From: an uncultured Ruminococcus sp.
GTDB lineage: Bacteria; Bacillota; Clostridia; Oscillospirales; Ruminococcaceae
Length of the DNA stretch: 64,000 nt
Direction of reading: 5' to 3'
Assembly: GCA_910584195.1 (NCBI GenBank)
Contig: CAJTYV010000012.1
Location: 28,921-92,920 of the forward strand
Every line of letters starts with the position of its first letter. The stretch's first letter is position 1. The notes under the pieces were generated by a model. It searched no databases, was not told where the DNA came from, and saw only the letters and a program-made list of their open reading frames with translations. Below are positions 8,090 to 16,625 of the stretch, one piece after another. The translations under genes and the position numbers were made by a program.

Positions 8090-9049
8090 ATGAAAGCACG
8101 ATTTCATCTTCCTGATTTTTCAAAACATTTTTTGCTGAATTATACATTTATACAAATGCTTGAGGTACTTCCTCAGTATTTTTACGACGATGTCGAAATT
8201 GCCTCCGTATATGGCGTATTTCCGCCTGCAATATGGAACGGCGGACGTTTTCAATCCGGGAAATGTGAAAAAGATTTTATTAAGCAGGTCATTAAAGCGT
8301 TTAACGATAAAGGAATTCCGCTTCGATTCACATTCACAAATCCCCTGCTTGAAAAAAAGCATCTCCATGACGATTTTTGCAATATGATAATGCACTTGGC
8401 AGACAACGGCATGAACGAGGTCATTGTAGCTTCTCCGATTTTAGAAGATTACATAAGAACAACATATCCGAATTACAAAATAACAAGTTCTACCTGCAAA
8501 CGTATTACCGATCCCGAAAAACTTACAGAAGAGCTTGAAAAAAACTATAATATTGTTGTTGTGGACTATGACCTGAACAACAAATTTGACGTCCTTGAAA
8601 AGATACCCGATAAGGAAAAATGCGAGCTTCTTGTAAACGCCTGCTGCAACCCGAACTGCAAGATTCGTTCCTCACATTACAGAAATATAGGAGCGGAACA
8701 GCTTGCCTACGCCGAGCATCTGAAAAAAACGCCCGCCCTCGATTTTGATTTTACCAAGGTAAAAAAATATGCAGAGTACTGTGACCCTGTATTTTATGAA
8801 TGTTCCTGTATGGGCAGAACTCTTTTTGAAATAAAAGATCTCTCAACTCATATCTCCCCCGAAGCCATACGTGAAAAATATATGCCTATGGGATTTAATC
8901 AATTCAAGATAGAGGGACGTACTATCGAACTGCTGAATCTTATCGAGCATTATATGTACTATATGGCAAAACCTGAATGCAGAGATGAAGCCCGCTACCT
9001 CCTCTACTGCCAGCTCATCAAAAAAAACTTGATAAAAGTTGCTTACTGA
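8090..9049 (+). CDS. Uncharacterised cysteine-rich U32-peptidase-like protein, copy 2
   Basis: A 319-residue tandem paralogue of the preceding gene, starting 45 bases after its stop with a similar leader (AAAAGGGGATTTTT). All key segments recur: EIASVYGVFPPAIWNGGR, FTFTNPLLEKKHL, NACCNPNC (C185, C186, C190) and FKIEGR. It differs by an insertion around residue 229, which adds cysteines at 231, 238 and 240 where copy 1 has a single C232. The duplication with a changed cysteine cluster suggests two related but non-identical subunits, perhaps a heterodimer as in UbiU/UbiV; that is inference. No neighbouring gene gives a clear substrate. Confidence 0.75.
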   Translation: MKARFHLPDFSKHFLLNYTFIQMLEVLPQYFYDDVEIASVYGVFPPAIWNGGRFQSGKCEKDFIKQVIKAFNDKGIPLRFTFTNPLLEKKHLHDDFCNMIMHLADNGMNEVIVASPILEDYIRTTYPNYKITSSTCKRITDPEKLTEELEKNYNIVVVDYDLNNKFDVLEKIPDKEKCELLVNACCNPNCKIRSSHYRNIGAEQLAYAEHLKKTPALDFDFTKVKKYAEYCDPVFYECSCMGRTLFEIKDLSTHISPEAIREKYMPMGFNQFKIEGRTIELLNLIEHYMYYMAKPECRDEARYLLYCQLIKKNLIKVAY

Positions 9050-9123
9050 TTTTCAAAGGGAAGCTACGCAATAGAGAATACCGCGTATCCTGCATATAAT
9101 ATAAAGCGGCACTGTAATTTCAA

Positions 9124-9281
9124 AACTTGTGTTCATAGGAGATATTGCGGTTTTTTGCGCATAATTTTCCTGAGAATAAGGCAAAACCTTGCAGGAATAC
9201 TTGTATTTCAAAAAATTTTAACGCAATTATCAGGATAGTTCTCCAAAAAGCATATGAATTTTCTTATGAGCACAGGTTCTT
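9124..9281. repeat. Imperfect ~158-bp palindrome (MITE-like)
   Basis: The left end reads AACTTGTGTTCATAGGAGA; the reverse complement of the right end reads AACCTGTGCTCATAAGAAA. Pairing continues inward (GCGGTTTTTT / GCTTTTTGG; TCCTGAGAAT / TCCTGATAAT) to a centre at GGAATACTTGTATTTC. It fills most of the 293-bp gap between the U32-like pair and cysE. No reading frame or T-box was found in the gap. A decayed palindromic insertion is the simplest reading. Confidence 0.55.
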
Positions 9282-9342
9282 AGGTTAAAAGTTCTGTAAA
9301 CATTTCAATACGATATATTAATTAAATATCGGGAGGTAACCA

Positions 9343-10002
9343 TTGTTTGACATTTTTAAAACAATTAAACGCGATATAAATCTTATCCGTCAAAGCGACC
9401 CTGCTGCAAGAAATGCTGTTGAAATACTCCTTACCTATCCTACGCTTAAAGCTATACGCTCATACCGTATAGCTCATTGGCTGTATAGAAGGAAATATTT
9501 CACTTTGGCAAGAATAATTTCTCAGCATGCAAGAAACAAAACAGGCATAGAAATACATCCCGGAGCTGTTATCGGCAAGGGACTTTTCATCGACCACGGA
9601 ATGGGCGTCGTGATAGGTGAAACGGCTGTCATAGGAGATAACTGTCTGCTTTATCAGGGCGTTACGTTGGGCGGAACCGGAAAGGATAAAGGTAAACGTC
9701 ATCCGACATTGGGCAATAACGTTCTTGTCGGAGCGGGCGCAAAAGTCCTTGGACCTTTCACAGTAGGAAATAATGTTAAAATAGCGGCGAATGCCGTAGT
9801 TCTCAATGCAATTCCCGATGACTGCACTGCCGTTGGAGTTCCTGCAAGAGTAGTCCGAAGAAAAGGCGAAAAAGTCAGCGAGCATAAAGTAACTCAGGAC
9901 ATCGACCAGATACACATTCCCGATCCTGTATCTCTTGAATTGTGCAGACTTCAGGCAGAGGTTGACGGATTAAAAAAGGAGCTTGCAGAACTAAAGAAAT
10001 AA
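9343..10002 (+). CDS. cysE: Serine O-acetyltransferase
   Basis: This left-handed beta-helix enzyme acetylates serine with acetyl-CoA for cysteine synthesis. Hallmarks are the N-terminal helical region ending YRIAHWLYRR, the catalytic segment FIDHGMGVVIGETAVIG, the YQGVTLGGTGK loop and hexapeptide repeats through residue ~170. Length is 219, and the last ~20 residues are predicted helical. The start is TTG at 9343, six bases after GGGAGG (9331-9336), giving MFDIFKTIKRDI as in homologues; no better ATG exists. It stands alone between a palindromic repeat and a CPBP protease gene. No cysteine T-box was detected upstream. Confidence 0.94.
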   Translation: MFDIFKTIKRDINLIRQSDPAARNAVEILLTYPTLKAIRSYRIAHWLYRRKYFTLARIISQHARNKTGIEIHPGAVIGKGLFIDHGMGVVIGETAVIGDNCLLYQGVTLGGTGKDKGKRHPTLGNNVLVGAGAKVLGPFTVGNNVKIAANAVVLNAIPDDCTAVGVPARVVRRKGEKVSEHKVTQDIDQIHIPDPVSLELCRLQAEVDGLKKELAELKK

Positions 10003-10056
10003 ATCATTCTGTAATTTAATATTCTGAAAAAATAATATGAAATGGGGATTATTATA

Positions 10057-11106
10057 ATGTACACAAAAAATACAGATGCAGAAAACATCGAAAAACCTGC
10101 ATACTCGTCCAAATTAATGAGGAAATCATCAAACGGCAATTCAATGATGCTCTTTATATTCCTTATCTGCATGATCGGCGGAAGCTATCTCATGAGTTTT
10201 GTAATGGGGTTATTTTTAGATGAGGAATCGCAGTTCTACGACAGCGCAGTATTTCTTGCAAGAATGGCGTTTCAATATTTTGTGGGCGTACCATTGGCGA
10301 TCTTTATATATAAAAGAATGCCTTCGGGACGAACTACCGAAAAAATCGGCTCGCTGTTCTGCAAACCTCAGCAGTCTCTATGGTGGGTTATAAAATGGGT
10401 TCTGATAACCATAGCGTTCACATACGGTACAAATATTGCATCAACTTTATTTTTCAATCTTCTTCAATCTCTCACAGGGATAGAGCTTAATCAGGTAAAT
10501 ATTGCGGCGGACGATACATTTCTATCTAAGCTCGCCAATATAATCAGTATAACTATCTTAGCCCCTATTTTTGAGGAAATTCTTTTACGCGGCGCATTAC
10601 TGAGCAATACTAAACGCTACGGCACGTGGTCGGCGGTCATTTCAACGGGAATTTTCTTCGGACTTCTGCATGCCAACTATCCGCAGATACCCTTTGCAGC
10701 TGTAATGGGAATTTTTTCAGCTTTTATGGTACTTAAGACTAATTCTATAATCCCCTCACTCATCGTTCACTTTACTATCAATACGATCGGCGGAGTAATG
10801 TCTGTTGTAATCAGCGGTATTGACATTACAAAAATGCAAAGCGGCGATATGGATCACATCTTGGAAAATTTAGGCGTATGTATTATTATAATGTGCGCCG
10901 GCTTACTGGTGATGGGATTTATTGCAGCAGGATTGATACTTTTTATTTTGGAAATAATCATGCATAAAGAAAGCTTTCACATTCCCCCCGTATGCCCGGA
11001 GGTGTCGGAGAAGAAAAAACTTGCCGTTTACTTTACTGCACCGGTTACCATACTTTTAACAATAGTACTTTTAACCCTGACAGTTATCAACGCAATACCT
11101 GCTTAG
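10057..11106 (+). CDS. CPBP-family intramembrane metalloprotease (CAAX-type)
   Basis: A polytopic membrane protein of 349 residues with about eight hydrophobic segments. The CPBP/Abi signature is complete: EEILLRG (EEXXXR), FGLLHAN (FXXXH) and HFTINTIGG (HXXXN). In bacteria the family includes regulated proteases and bacteriocin-immunity proteins, and the substrate here is unknown. I prefer ATG 10057, about eight bases after the GGGG at 10045-10048, over the upstream in-frame ATG 10042, which would swallow that site. A terminator follows. The last ~120 residues add extra membrane segments beyond the core domain. Confidence 0.85.
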   Translation: MYTKNTDAENIEKPAYSSKLMRKSSNGNSMMLFIFLICMIGGSYLMSFVMGLFLDEESQFYDSAVFLARMAFQYFVGVPLAIFIYKRMPSGRTTEKIGSLFCKPQQSLWWVIKWVLITIAFTYGTNIASTLFFNLLQSLTGIELNQVNIAADDTFLSKLANIISITILAPIFEEILLRGALLSNTKRYGTWSAVISTGIFFGLLHANYPQIPFAAVMGIFSAFMVLKTNSIIPSLIVHFTINTIGGVMSVVISGIDITKMQSGDMDHILENLGVCIIIMCAGLLVMGFIAAGLILFILEIIMHKESFHIPPVCPEVSEKKKLAVYFTAPVTILLTIVLLTLTVINAIPA

Positions 11107-11130
11107 ATAAACCAATAATCTGCTGGTTCA

Positions 11131-11165
11131 ATACTCCGTCCGCAAAGGCGGAGTATTAATTTTTA
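11131..11165 (+). terminator. Rho-independent terminator after the CPBP gene
   Basis: ATACTCCG and CGGAGTAT form an 8-bp stem around TCCGCAAAGG, followed by TAATTTTT. Confidence 0.8.
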
Positions 11166-11217
11166 GGCTATATACCGTAACGCAACCGACAGTTGACAAA
11201 TTTCCAAGACGAATTGA

Positions 11218-11246
11218 TTGACTGCAACTCCATCATATGATATACT
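11218..11246 (+). promoter_or_regulatory. Sigma-A promoter for the XRE regulator
   Basis: TTGACT (11218-11223) and TATACT (11241-11246) are separated by 17 bases, about 95 bases before the regulator ATG. Confidence 0.75.
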
Positions 11247-11341
11247 GAATTCATGAAAAACCACTAATGCCGGCTTAGTGAAAATCAAAAACAAACTTCT
11301 CACAAGCTGAATCGCTCATGAGAACTTAATGGAGGTAAACT

Positions 11342-12337
11342 ATGATACTTGCAGATAAGATTATTGAACTCAGAAAAAAATCAGGCATGACTCAGGATGA
11401 GCTTGCCGAGAAATTAGGCGTAAGCCGTCAATCCGTATCTAAATGGGAAAGCGCACAGTCTACTCCCGACCTCAACCGAATTTTAAAAATATCGGAAATA
11501 TTCTCTGTCAGCACGGACATACTTTTAAAAGACGAACTCGATCTTAATCCGACAGAGTCAACAGCTGCTATAAGCGCTCCTGCTGCTTCTGTTCACGATG
11601 AAACTGAACCGCCGCTTCGCCATGTTTCTATGGCGGAGGCAACTGCATTCCTTGAAAAAAATTCACAGCGCGCCCGTTTTACCGCTTTGGGCGTATCGCT
11701 CTGTATATTATCGCCTGTTCCGCCCATAATCTTCGATATGATTTTTCAAAAGTCCGAACTTGCAGATTTGGGTGCAATACCAATGTTTCTTATGATAGCA
11801 GTCGCAGTAGGAATTTTCATTTACAGCCACAGCCTTATCAAAGACTTCGCCTATCTTCATAATGAATGTCTCGACACTGAATACGGCATTGACGGCATGG
11901 TAAAGGATAAGAAAAGCAACTACCAATCCAAACATATTCTACATCTTATAATCGGCGTCATTCTATGTATCATATCGTGCGTACCCGCTATAGCCGCCGA
12001 TATTATTTCAAGAAAAGAGCTTAGCGAAATATTCAGCGACTTCGGCGCACTTATAATGTTTATATGCGTTACTGCCGGCGTATTCCTGATCGTTAAAACA
12101 AGCATTATAAACAGCGGTTACAGAACACTTCTTGAAGAAGACGACTACAGCCGCAATAAAAAGCTTGTTAACCGACAGAGCAATACTGTAATGGAAGTTT
12201 ATTGGCTTATTGTTACTGCTATATACCTCGGCTATAGTTTTGTTACGTTTAATTGGGGTATGAGCTGGATCATATGGGTCGTTGCAGGCGTTATCTGCCC
12301 TGTCGTGAAACTTATTGCCGCAGCTTTGAAAAAATAA
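11342..12337 (+). CDS. XRE-family helix-turn-helix regulator with membrane domain
   Basis: Residues 5-65 form a Cro/CI-type DNA-binding domain (MTQDELAEKLGVSRQSVSKWE). A low-complexity Ala/Pro linker follows, then about four hydrophobic helices between residues ~115 and 331. Such membrane-tethered XRE proteins are common in Firmicutes and often lie beside transporters they regulate. Here the next gene is the convergent ABC exporter, which makes a regulatory link possible but unproven. AATGGAGG lies just before the ATG. It has its own promoter and is monocistronic. The ligand or signal is unknown. Confidence 0.88.
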   Translation: MILADKIIELRKKSGMTQDELAEKLGVSRQSVSKWESAQSTPDLNRILKISEIFSVSTDILLKDELDLNPTESTAAISAPAASVHDETEPPLRHVSMAEATAFLEKNSQRARFTALGVSLCILSPVPPIIFDMIFQKSELADLGAIPMFLMIAVAVGIFIYSHSLIKDFAYLHNECLDTEYGIDGMVKDKKSNYQSKHILHLIIGVILCIISCVPAIAADIISRKELSEIFSDFGALIMFICVTAGVFLIVKTSIINSGYRTLLEEDDYSRNKKLVNRQSNTVMEVYWLIVTAIYLGYSFVTFNWGMSWIIWVVAGVICPVVKLIAAALKK

Positions 12338-12511
12338 ATTGTCCGTTTCTTTTGGTCTTTTAGAACCTGTTTAGTATCTCGGCTCATACTGATTTTTTAG
12401 CAAGAATTTGTCAAGACTCTAAAAAGTGAATGAATACTGACATATGGTTCAACGAATTTTACCCCTAAGACGTATATGGAGATACAAATATGCTCTAAAA
12501 CTATATAATTT

Positions 12512-12581
12512 AAATGGGACTGTACAAAGCCCGTAATTACTATAAAATATAGTAATACGGAAAGCTTTTACAGTCCCATTT
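12512..12581. terminator. 70-nt near-complete palindrome between convergent genes
   Basis: The outer arms AAATGGGACTGTA / TACAGTCCCATTT are perfect, and the inner arms CCGTAATTACTATA / TATAGTAATACGG are nearly so. It lies between the XRE gene and the convergent exporter operon and probably terminates both. Its length is unusual for a simple terminator, so a small palindromic element is also possible. Confidence 0.7.
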
Positions 12582-12616
12582 GACATGAGGAAGAACGTCC
12601 TCCAAAAAATTTTCAA

Positions 12617-14509
12617 TTAAGAAAGCTCGAACATACCTGTATAGAGTTGATAATATTTGCCTTTGCCTGCGATAAGATCATCATGGCTGCCTCGCTCAAT
12701 GATCTTGCCGTATTCGAGAACCATTATTGCCTGAGAATTACGAACTGTTGACAAACGATGCGCAATAACGAACACTGTACGACCTTCCATAAGGGAATCC
12801 ATACCTTTTTCGATAAGCGCTTCCGTTCTTGTATCAATAGAGCTTGTAGCCTCGTCAAGGATAAGAACAGGCGGATTCGCAACTGCTGCACGCGCAATAG
12901 CAAGAAGCTGCCGCTGACCCTGCGAAAGATTTGCCCCGTCCGAGGTAAGCATTGTATCGTATCCATTTTCAAGGTGTGTGATAAAGCTGTCGGCATTTGC
13001 AAGCTTTGCCGCCGCATAAACTTCCTCGTCCGTTGCGTCAAGTTTGCCGTATCGGATATTGTCCATTACGGTACCGGTAAACAAATGCGTATCCTGCAAT
13101 ACTACAGACTGCGACATTCTCAGATCGCGCTTTTTTATTTTATTGATATTGATTCCGTCATAACGTATTTTTCCATCGGGAACATCGTAAAAACGATTTA
13201 TAAGATTGGTTATGGTCGTCTTGCCTGCTCCCGTAGAACCTACAAAGGCTATCTTCTGTCCTGCTTTTGCATAAAGACTGATACCGTTAAGAACAGTTTT
13301 CTCGGGTTCATATCCGAAAACAACATCGTCAAACTCCACATTACCGCGAACTTCGGTATATGTTACAGTACCGTCCGCCTTATGAGGATGTTTCCACGCC
13401 CATATACCCGTTCGCTTTTCTGACTCGATAAGCTGACCGTCAGCATCCCGCACTGCGTTTACAAGAGTAACATAACCGTCATCCGCCTCCGGCTCTTCGT
13501 CAATCACTTTAAAAATTCTCTCAGCACCTGCAAGAGCCATTAAAACCGCATTAAGCTGCTGCGAGACCTGTGTGATAGGCTGAGCAAACTGTCTTGTAAA
13601 CTGCAAATACGACACAAGCTTTCCGATATTCATTCCGCCGAATCCGCTTACAGCCATAATTCCGCCCACAATAGCCGTTGCCGCATAATGAAGATATGAC
13701 AGATTATTCATTATAGGCATAAGAATATTTGCAAAAGTATTCGCACGGGTAGCCGCTTCGCAAAGCTCCTCATTAAGCTTGTTAAATTCCTCGTTGGCAG
13801 CATCTTCATGGCAGAAAACCTTCACAACTTTCTGACCGTCTATCATTTCTTCAATATATCCGTTAGCTTTGCCTATCGCTTTCTGCTGTGCAATAAAGCC
13901 CTTGCTGCTCCGTGAACCGATAACGCCTATTACCTTTATAATAATAATAAGCATTACTACCACGATAATAGTCAATATCCAGCTATATGCAAGCATAAGA
14001 GCAAAAACTCCTACAATAGTGATAGCAGAGCTTATAAACTGTGCAATACTGTTGCTGAGCATTTCACGGAGCGTATCTGTATCGTTGGTATAGAGCGACA
14101 TAAGTTCGCCGTGAGTGTGCTTATCAAAGTATTTAATGGGCAGCGACTCCATTTTACTAAAAAGGTCGTTTCTTATGCGCATCAGCGTAGTAGTTGAGAC
14201 TTTGAGCATCATACGCTGAAACATCAAGCTCGCCAAAGCGCCGACAGCGTAAATACAAGCCATAACAGCAAGTATCCCGATAAATACGCCCTTATCCCAC
14301 ACGCCCGTTTTAAGAGCGTCCTCAATATTATTTATAAGCGGGGTAAGCAGAGCATTGCCTGCGATACCTGCCACGGCGCTCAGAACAACGCCAACCACCA
14401 CAAGGGCGAAATGGAGCTTAAAGCCATACATATAACTGAAAATACGCTTGATTATTGCCTTAACATCTGAAGGCTTCTGCATAGGAGCCATATTCTTTTT
14501 CGGAGGCAT
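12617..14509 (-). CDS. ABC multidrug-type exporter half-transporter, catalytically complete subunit
   Basis: A 630-residue fused membrane/ATPase protein with six hydrophobic helices in residues ~30-330. The ATPase has Walker A GSTGAGKTT, signature LSQGQRQLLAIARA, Walker B VLILDEATSSID with the catalytic Glu, and H-loop VIAHRLSTV. A ~45-residue insert (around NAVRDADGQLIESEKR) precedes the ATPase domain. The ATG overlaps the upstream subunit's stop as TAATG, so the two are co-translated. Together they resemble heterodimeric BmrCD/TM287-288-type exporters. The substrate cannot be read from sequence; drugs, lipids or peptides are all possible. Confidence 0.9.
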   Translation of the reverse strand: MPPKKNMAPMQKPSDVKAIIKRIFSYMYGFKLHFALVVVGVVLSAVAGIAGNALLTPLINNIEDALKTGVWDKGVFIGILAVMACIYAVGALASLMFQRMMLKVSTTTLMRIRNDLFSKMESLPIKYFDKHTHGELMSLYTNDTDTLREMLSNSIAQFISSAITIVGVFALMLAYSWILTIIVVVMLIIIIKVIGVIGSRSSKGFIAQQKAIGKANGYIEEMIDGQKVVKVFCHEDAANEEFNKLNEELCEAATRANTFANILMPIMNNLSYLHYAATAIVGGIMAVSGFGGMNIGKLVSYLQFTRQFAQPITQVSQQLNAVLMALAGAERIFKVIDEEPEADDGYVTLVNAVRDADGQLIESEKRTGIWAWKHPHKADGTVTYTEVRGNVEFDDVVFGYEPEKTVLNGISLYAKAGQKIAFVGSTGAGKTTITNLINRFYDVPDGKIRYDGININKIKKRDLRMSQSVVLQDTHLFTGTVMDNIRYGKLDATDEEVYAAAKLANADSFITHLENGYDTMLTSDGANLSQGQRQLLAIARAAVANPPVLILDEATSSIDTRTEALIEKGMDSLMEGRTVFVIAHRLSTVRNSQAIMVLEYGKIIERGSHDDLIAGKGKYYQLYTGMFELS

Positions 14510-16239
14510 TATTCATCACCGCCTTTCTGCTGCGAATCGTAAACTTCTCTGTAAATATTGCTTTTTTCAAGAAGTTCTTCATGAGTTCCCATATCAGTTA
14601 TCTTTCCGCCGTCCATAACGATTATCCTGTCCGCGTCCTGTACGGAGGAAATTCTCTGAGCTATGATAAACGTAGTAACATCGCTGAGATTTTCACGAAA
14701 CGCCTTTCTGATACTTGCGTCCGTAGCCGTGTCAACCGCGCTGGTGGAATCGTCAAAAATGAGTATCTTAGGCTTTTTCAGCAGCGCTCTTGCAATGCAA
14801 AGTCTCTGCTTCTGACCGCCCGATACGTTCACTCCGCCCTGTCCGAGATCCTGATCGTAGCCATCCGGAAACGACATTACAAAGTCATGCGCGCACGCAT
14901 GCCTGCATGCTTCAATGATCTCCTCGTCAGAAGCATCAGCGTTTCCCCATTTCAGGTTCTCCTTTATAGTTCCCGAGAAAAGAACGTTTTTCTGCAAAAC
15001 CATTGCGACTTGATTTCTCAGGGTTTCCAAATCATACTCGCGAACATTTCGTCCGCCGACCAGTACCTCACCGTCCGTTACATCATAAAGTCTCGGAATA
15101 AGCTGAACCAAAGTAGTTTTTGACGAACCTGTACCGCCGATAATTCCAATGGTTTCCCCTGATTTTATATCAAGGTTAATTTTTTCAAGCGAAAGGTTAT
15201 TCATATCCTTAAAGTAACTGAACGACACGTTTTTGAAGCTTACCGAGCCGTCCTCTACCTCCGTAACGGAGTTTTCCGGTGAAACAATATCCGATTCCTC
15301 GGTAAGCACTTCATATACACGCTGAAGAGACGCTCTGGAAATAACGAACATCATAAACATGAACGAAAGCATCATCAGAGACATAAGTATCTGTCCGACA
15401 TATGTAATAAACTGAGTAAGATCGCCTGTAAGCATATTTCCGCCGCCTGCGATCATATGTCCGCCAAAAAAGAGAATTGCGATTATACTTGCGTACATAC
15501 AAAACTGCATGAACGGCATAGTAAGTATAACGAGTTTTTCCGCACGAACCTGAGCCTCGCGTACCTTTTCGGTGCTTTCCGTGAACTTTTTCTTCTCATA
15601 ATCCTCGCGTACAAACGCCTTGACTGTACGAATTCCCACAAGATTTTCCTGAACCCTTGCGTTCATGCCGTCATAAAGGGTAAGCATAGCCTTGAATCGC
15701 GGATGCGCCTTAGTCATAATTAAACCTACGGCAGCTCCGAGAACCGGAATTGCACATAAAAATACCAGCGACAGTTTAGCATTGGTAGTAACTGCCATAA
15801 TAAGAGCAAAAATCATCATCATAGGAGCTCTTACCGCAGTACGTATGAACATCATGAATGCCATTTGAATATTGCTTACATCGGTAGTGAGACGAGTTGT
15901 AAGAGAAGCTGTAGAGAATTTATCTACATTAGCAAAAGAAAAAGACTGAACTTTTTTAAACAGCTCTCCTCTTAGATTTTTGGCAAATCCAACGGCAGCC
16001 ACAGCGCTGAAGCGTCCTGCAACCGCTCCGAAAAACAGAGAAAAAAGCGCCATTAATACCATAAGCGCACCCATTACGGCAACGTGCTTTATGTCGCCTG
16101 CACGAATTCCCTTATCAATAATGGAAGCCATAACATAGGGAATAAGAACCTCCATAGCGACCTCGCCCAAAATAGTCACCGGCGCAAGGATCGCTTCCTT
16201 TTTGTACCTGCCCACATAGGACAAAAGTTTTTTCAGCAT
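14509..16239 (-). CDS. ABC multidrug-type exporter half-transporter, degenerate-site subunit
   Basis: A 576-residue membrane/ATPase fusion and first gene of the exporter operon. Its own motifs are altered: Walker A GGTGSSKTT, Walker B ILIFDDSTSAVD with Asp in place of the catalytic Glu, and an H-loop with Gln (IIAQRISS). The signature VSGGQKQRL is intact and would complete the partner's active site. This is the pattern of heterodimeric exporters with one degenerate nucleotide site. The start at ATG 16239 follows GGAGAG by nine bases; an upstream in-frame TTG at 16278 would put that site inside the gene. A strong promoter lies at 16374-16402. Confidence 0.9.
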   Translation of the reverse strand: MLKKLLSYVGRYKKEAILAPVTILGEVAMEVLIPYVMASIIDKGIRAGDIKHVAVMGALMVLMALFSLFFGAVAGRFSAVAAVGFAKNLRGELFKKVQSFSFANVDKFSTASLTTRLTTDVSNIQMAFMMFIRTAVRAPMMMIFALIMAVTTNAKLSLVFLCAIPVLGAAVGLIMTKAHPRFKAMLTLYDGMNARVQENLVGIRTVKAFVREDYEKKKFTESTEKVREAQVRAEKLVILTMPFMQFCMYASIIAILFFGGHMIAGGGNMLTGDLTQFITYVGQILMSLMMLSFMFMMFVISRASLQRVYEVLTEESDIVSPENSVTEVEDGSVSFKNVSFSYFKDMNNLSLEKINLDIKSGETIGIIGGTGSSKTTLVQLIPRLYDVTDGEVLVGGRNVREYDLETLRNQVAMVLQKNVLFSGTIKENLKWGNADASDEEIIEACRHACAHDFVMSFPDGYDQDLGQGGVNVSGGQKQRLCIARALLKKPKILIFDDSTSAVDTATDASIRKAFRENLSDVTTFIIAQRISSVQDADRIIVMDGGKITDMGTHEELLEKSNIYREVYDSQQKGGDE

Positions 16240-16373
16240 ATTGATAATATCTCTCCTTTCTTGATCAGACATGTTCAATAAAAGATTTTCAAAGCGTCGC
16301 TTTTGCTTTGAATAGGATTATTGCAGCAGGTCTGTTTTCTTTCTGTTCGGACTTGTAAAGTCCGTATTTAAAT

Positions 16374-16402
16374 AGTATAACACGGTAAAATTTTATTGTC
16401 AA
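16374..16402 (-). promoter_or_regulatory. Promoter of the ABC exporter operon
   Basis: On the minus strand TTGACA (16402-16397) and TATACT (16379-16374) have a 17-base spacer. A hairpin CGGACTT/AAGTCCG (16348-16364) lies just after the expected start point, a possible regulator site or mRNA 5' cap hairpin. The rest of the 386-bp divergent gap to gltA (16240-16625) holds only this and the gltA promoter. Confidence 0.8.
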
Positions 16403-16508
16403 GTGAAAGTTTAGTGAAAATACATAAAGAATTATTGTTGGAATTAACAAATTTGTCAAACAAAAACGGCAATTCATTCAAATAATATACAGACTGTTTA
16501 AACTCCGC

Positions 16509-16537
16509 TTGACTTTTTTAGTGAAATATGATACAAT
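16509..16537 (+). promoter_or_regulatory. Promoter of the citrate synthase gene
   Basis: TTGACT (16509-16514) and TACAAT (16532-16537) with a 17-base spacer, about 90 bases before the chosen start. Confidence 0.75.
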
Positions 16538-16625
16538 ATAAACATGTATTTTAATTTAACGATAATCAAAAGGCGGTTAAAGGCTGAGGCTTATGACCGC
16601 TAATATTAAAAGGAGGCGTAAACCG

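Noticed and set aside
9050..9342. T-box or other riboswitch upstream of cysE
   Set aside because: No T-box core (GGGTGG with ACCGCG) or specifier hairpin could be found; the region is an imperfect palindrome instead.
12350..12510. Remnant insertion sequence after the XRE gene (AGAACCTGTTTAGTATCT)
   Set aside because: Too short and without a matching inverted end or coding remnant to support a mobile-element call.
12758..13423. 221-codon plus-strand frame inside the exporter gene
   Set aside because: It lies antisense to a conserved ABC ATPase gene, has no ribosome-binding site and resembles no protein.
14509..16239. Damaged ATPase gene because of the non-canonical Walker A, B and H-loop residues
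   Set aside because: The frame is intact and the changes match the degenerate subunit of heterodimeric exporters, so it is not a pseudogene.
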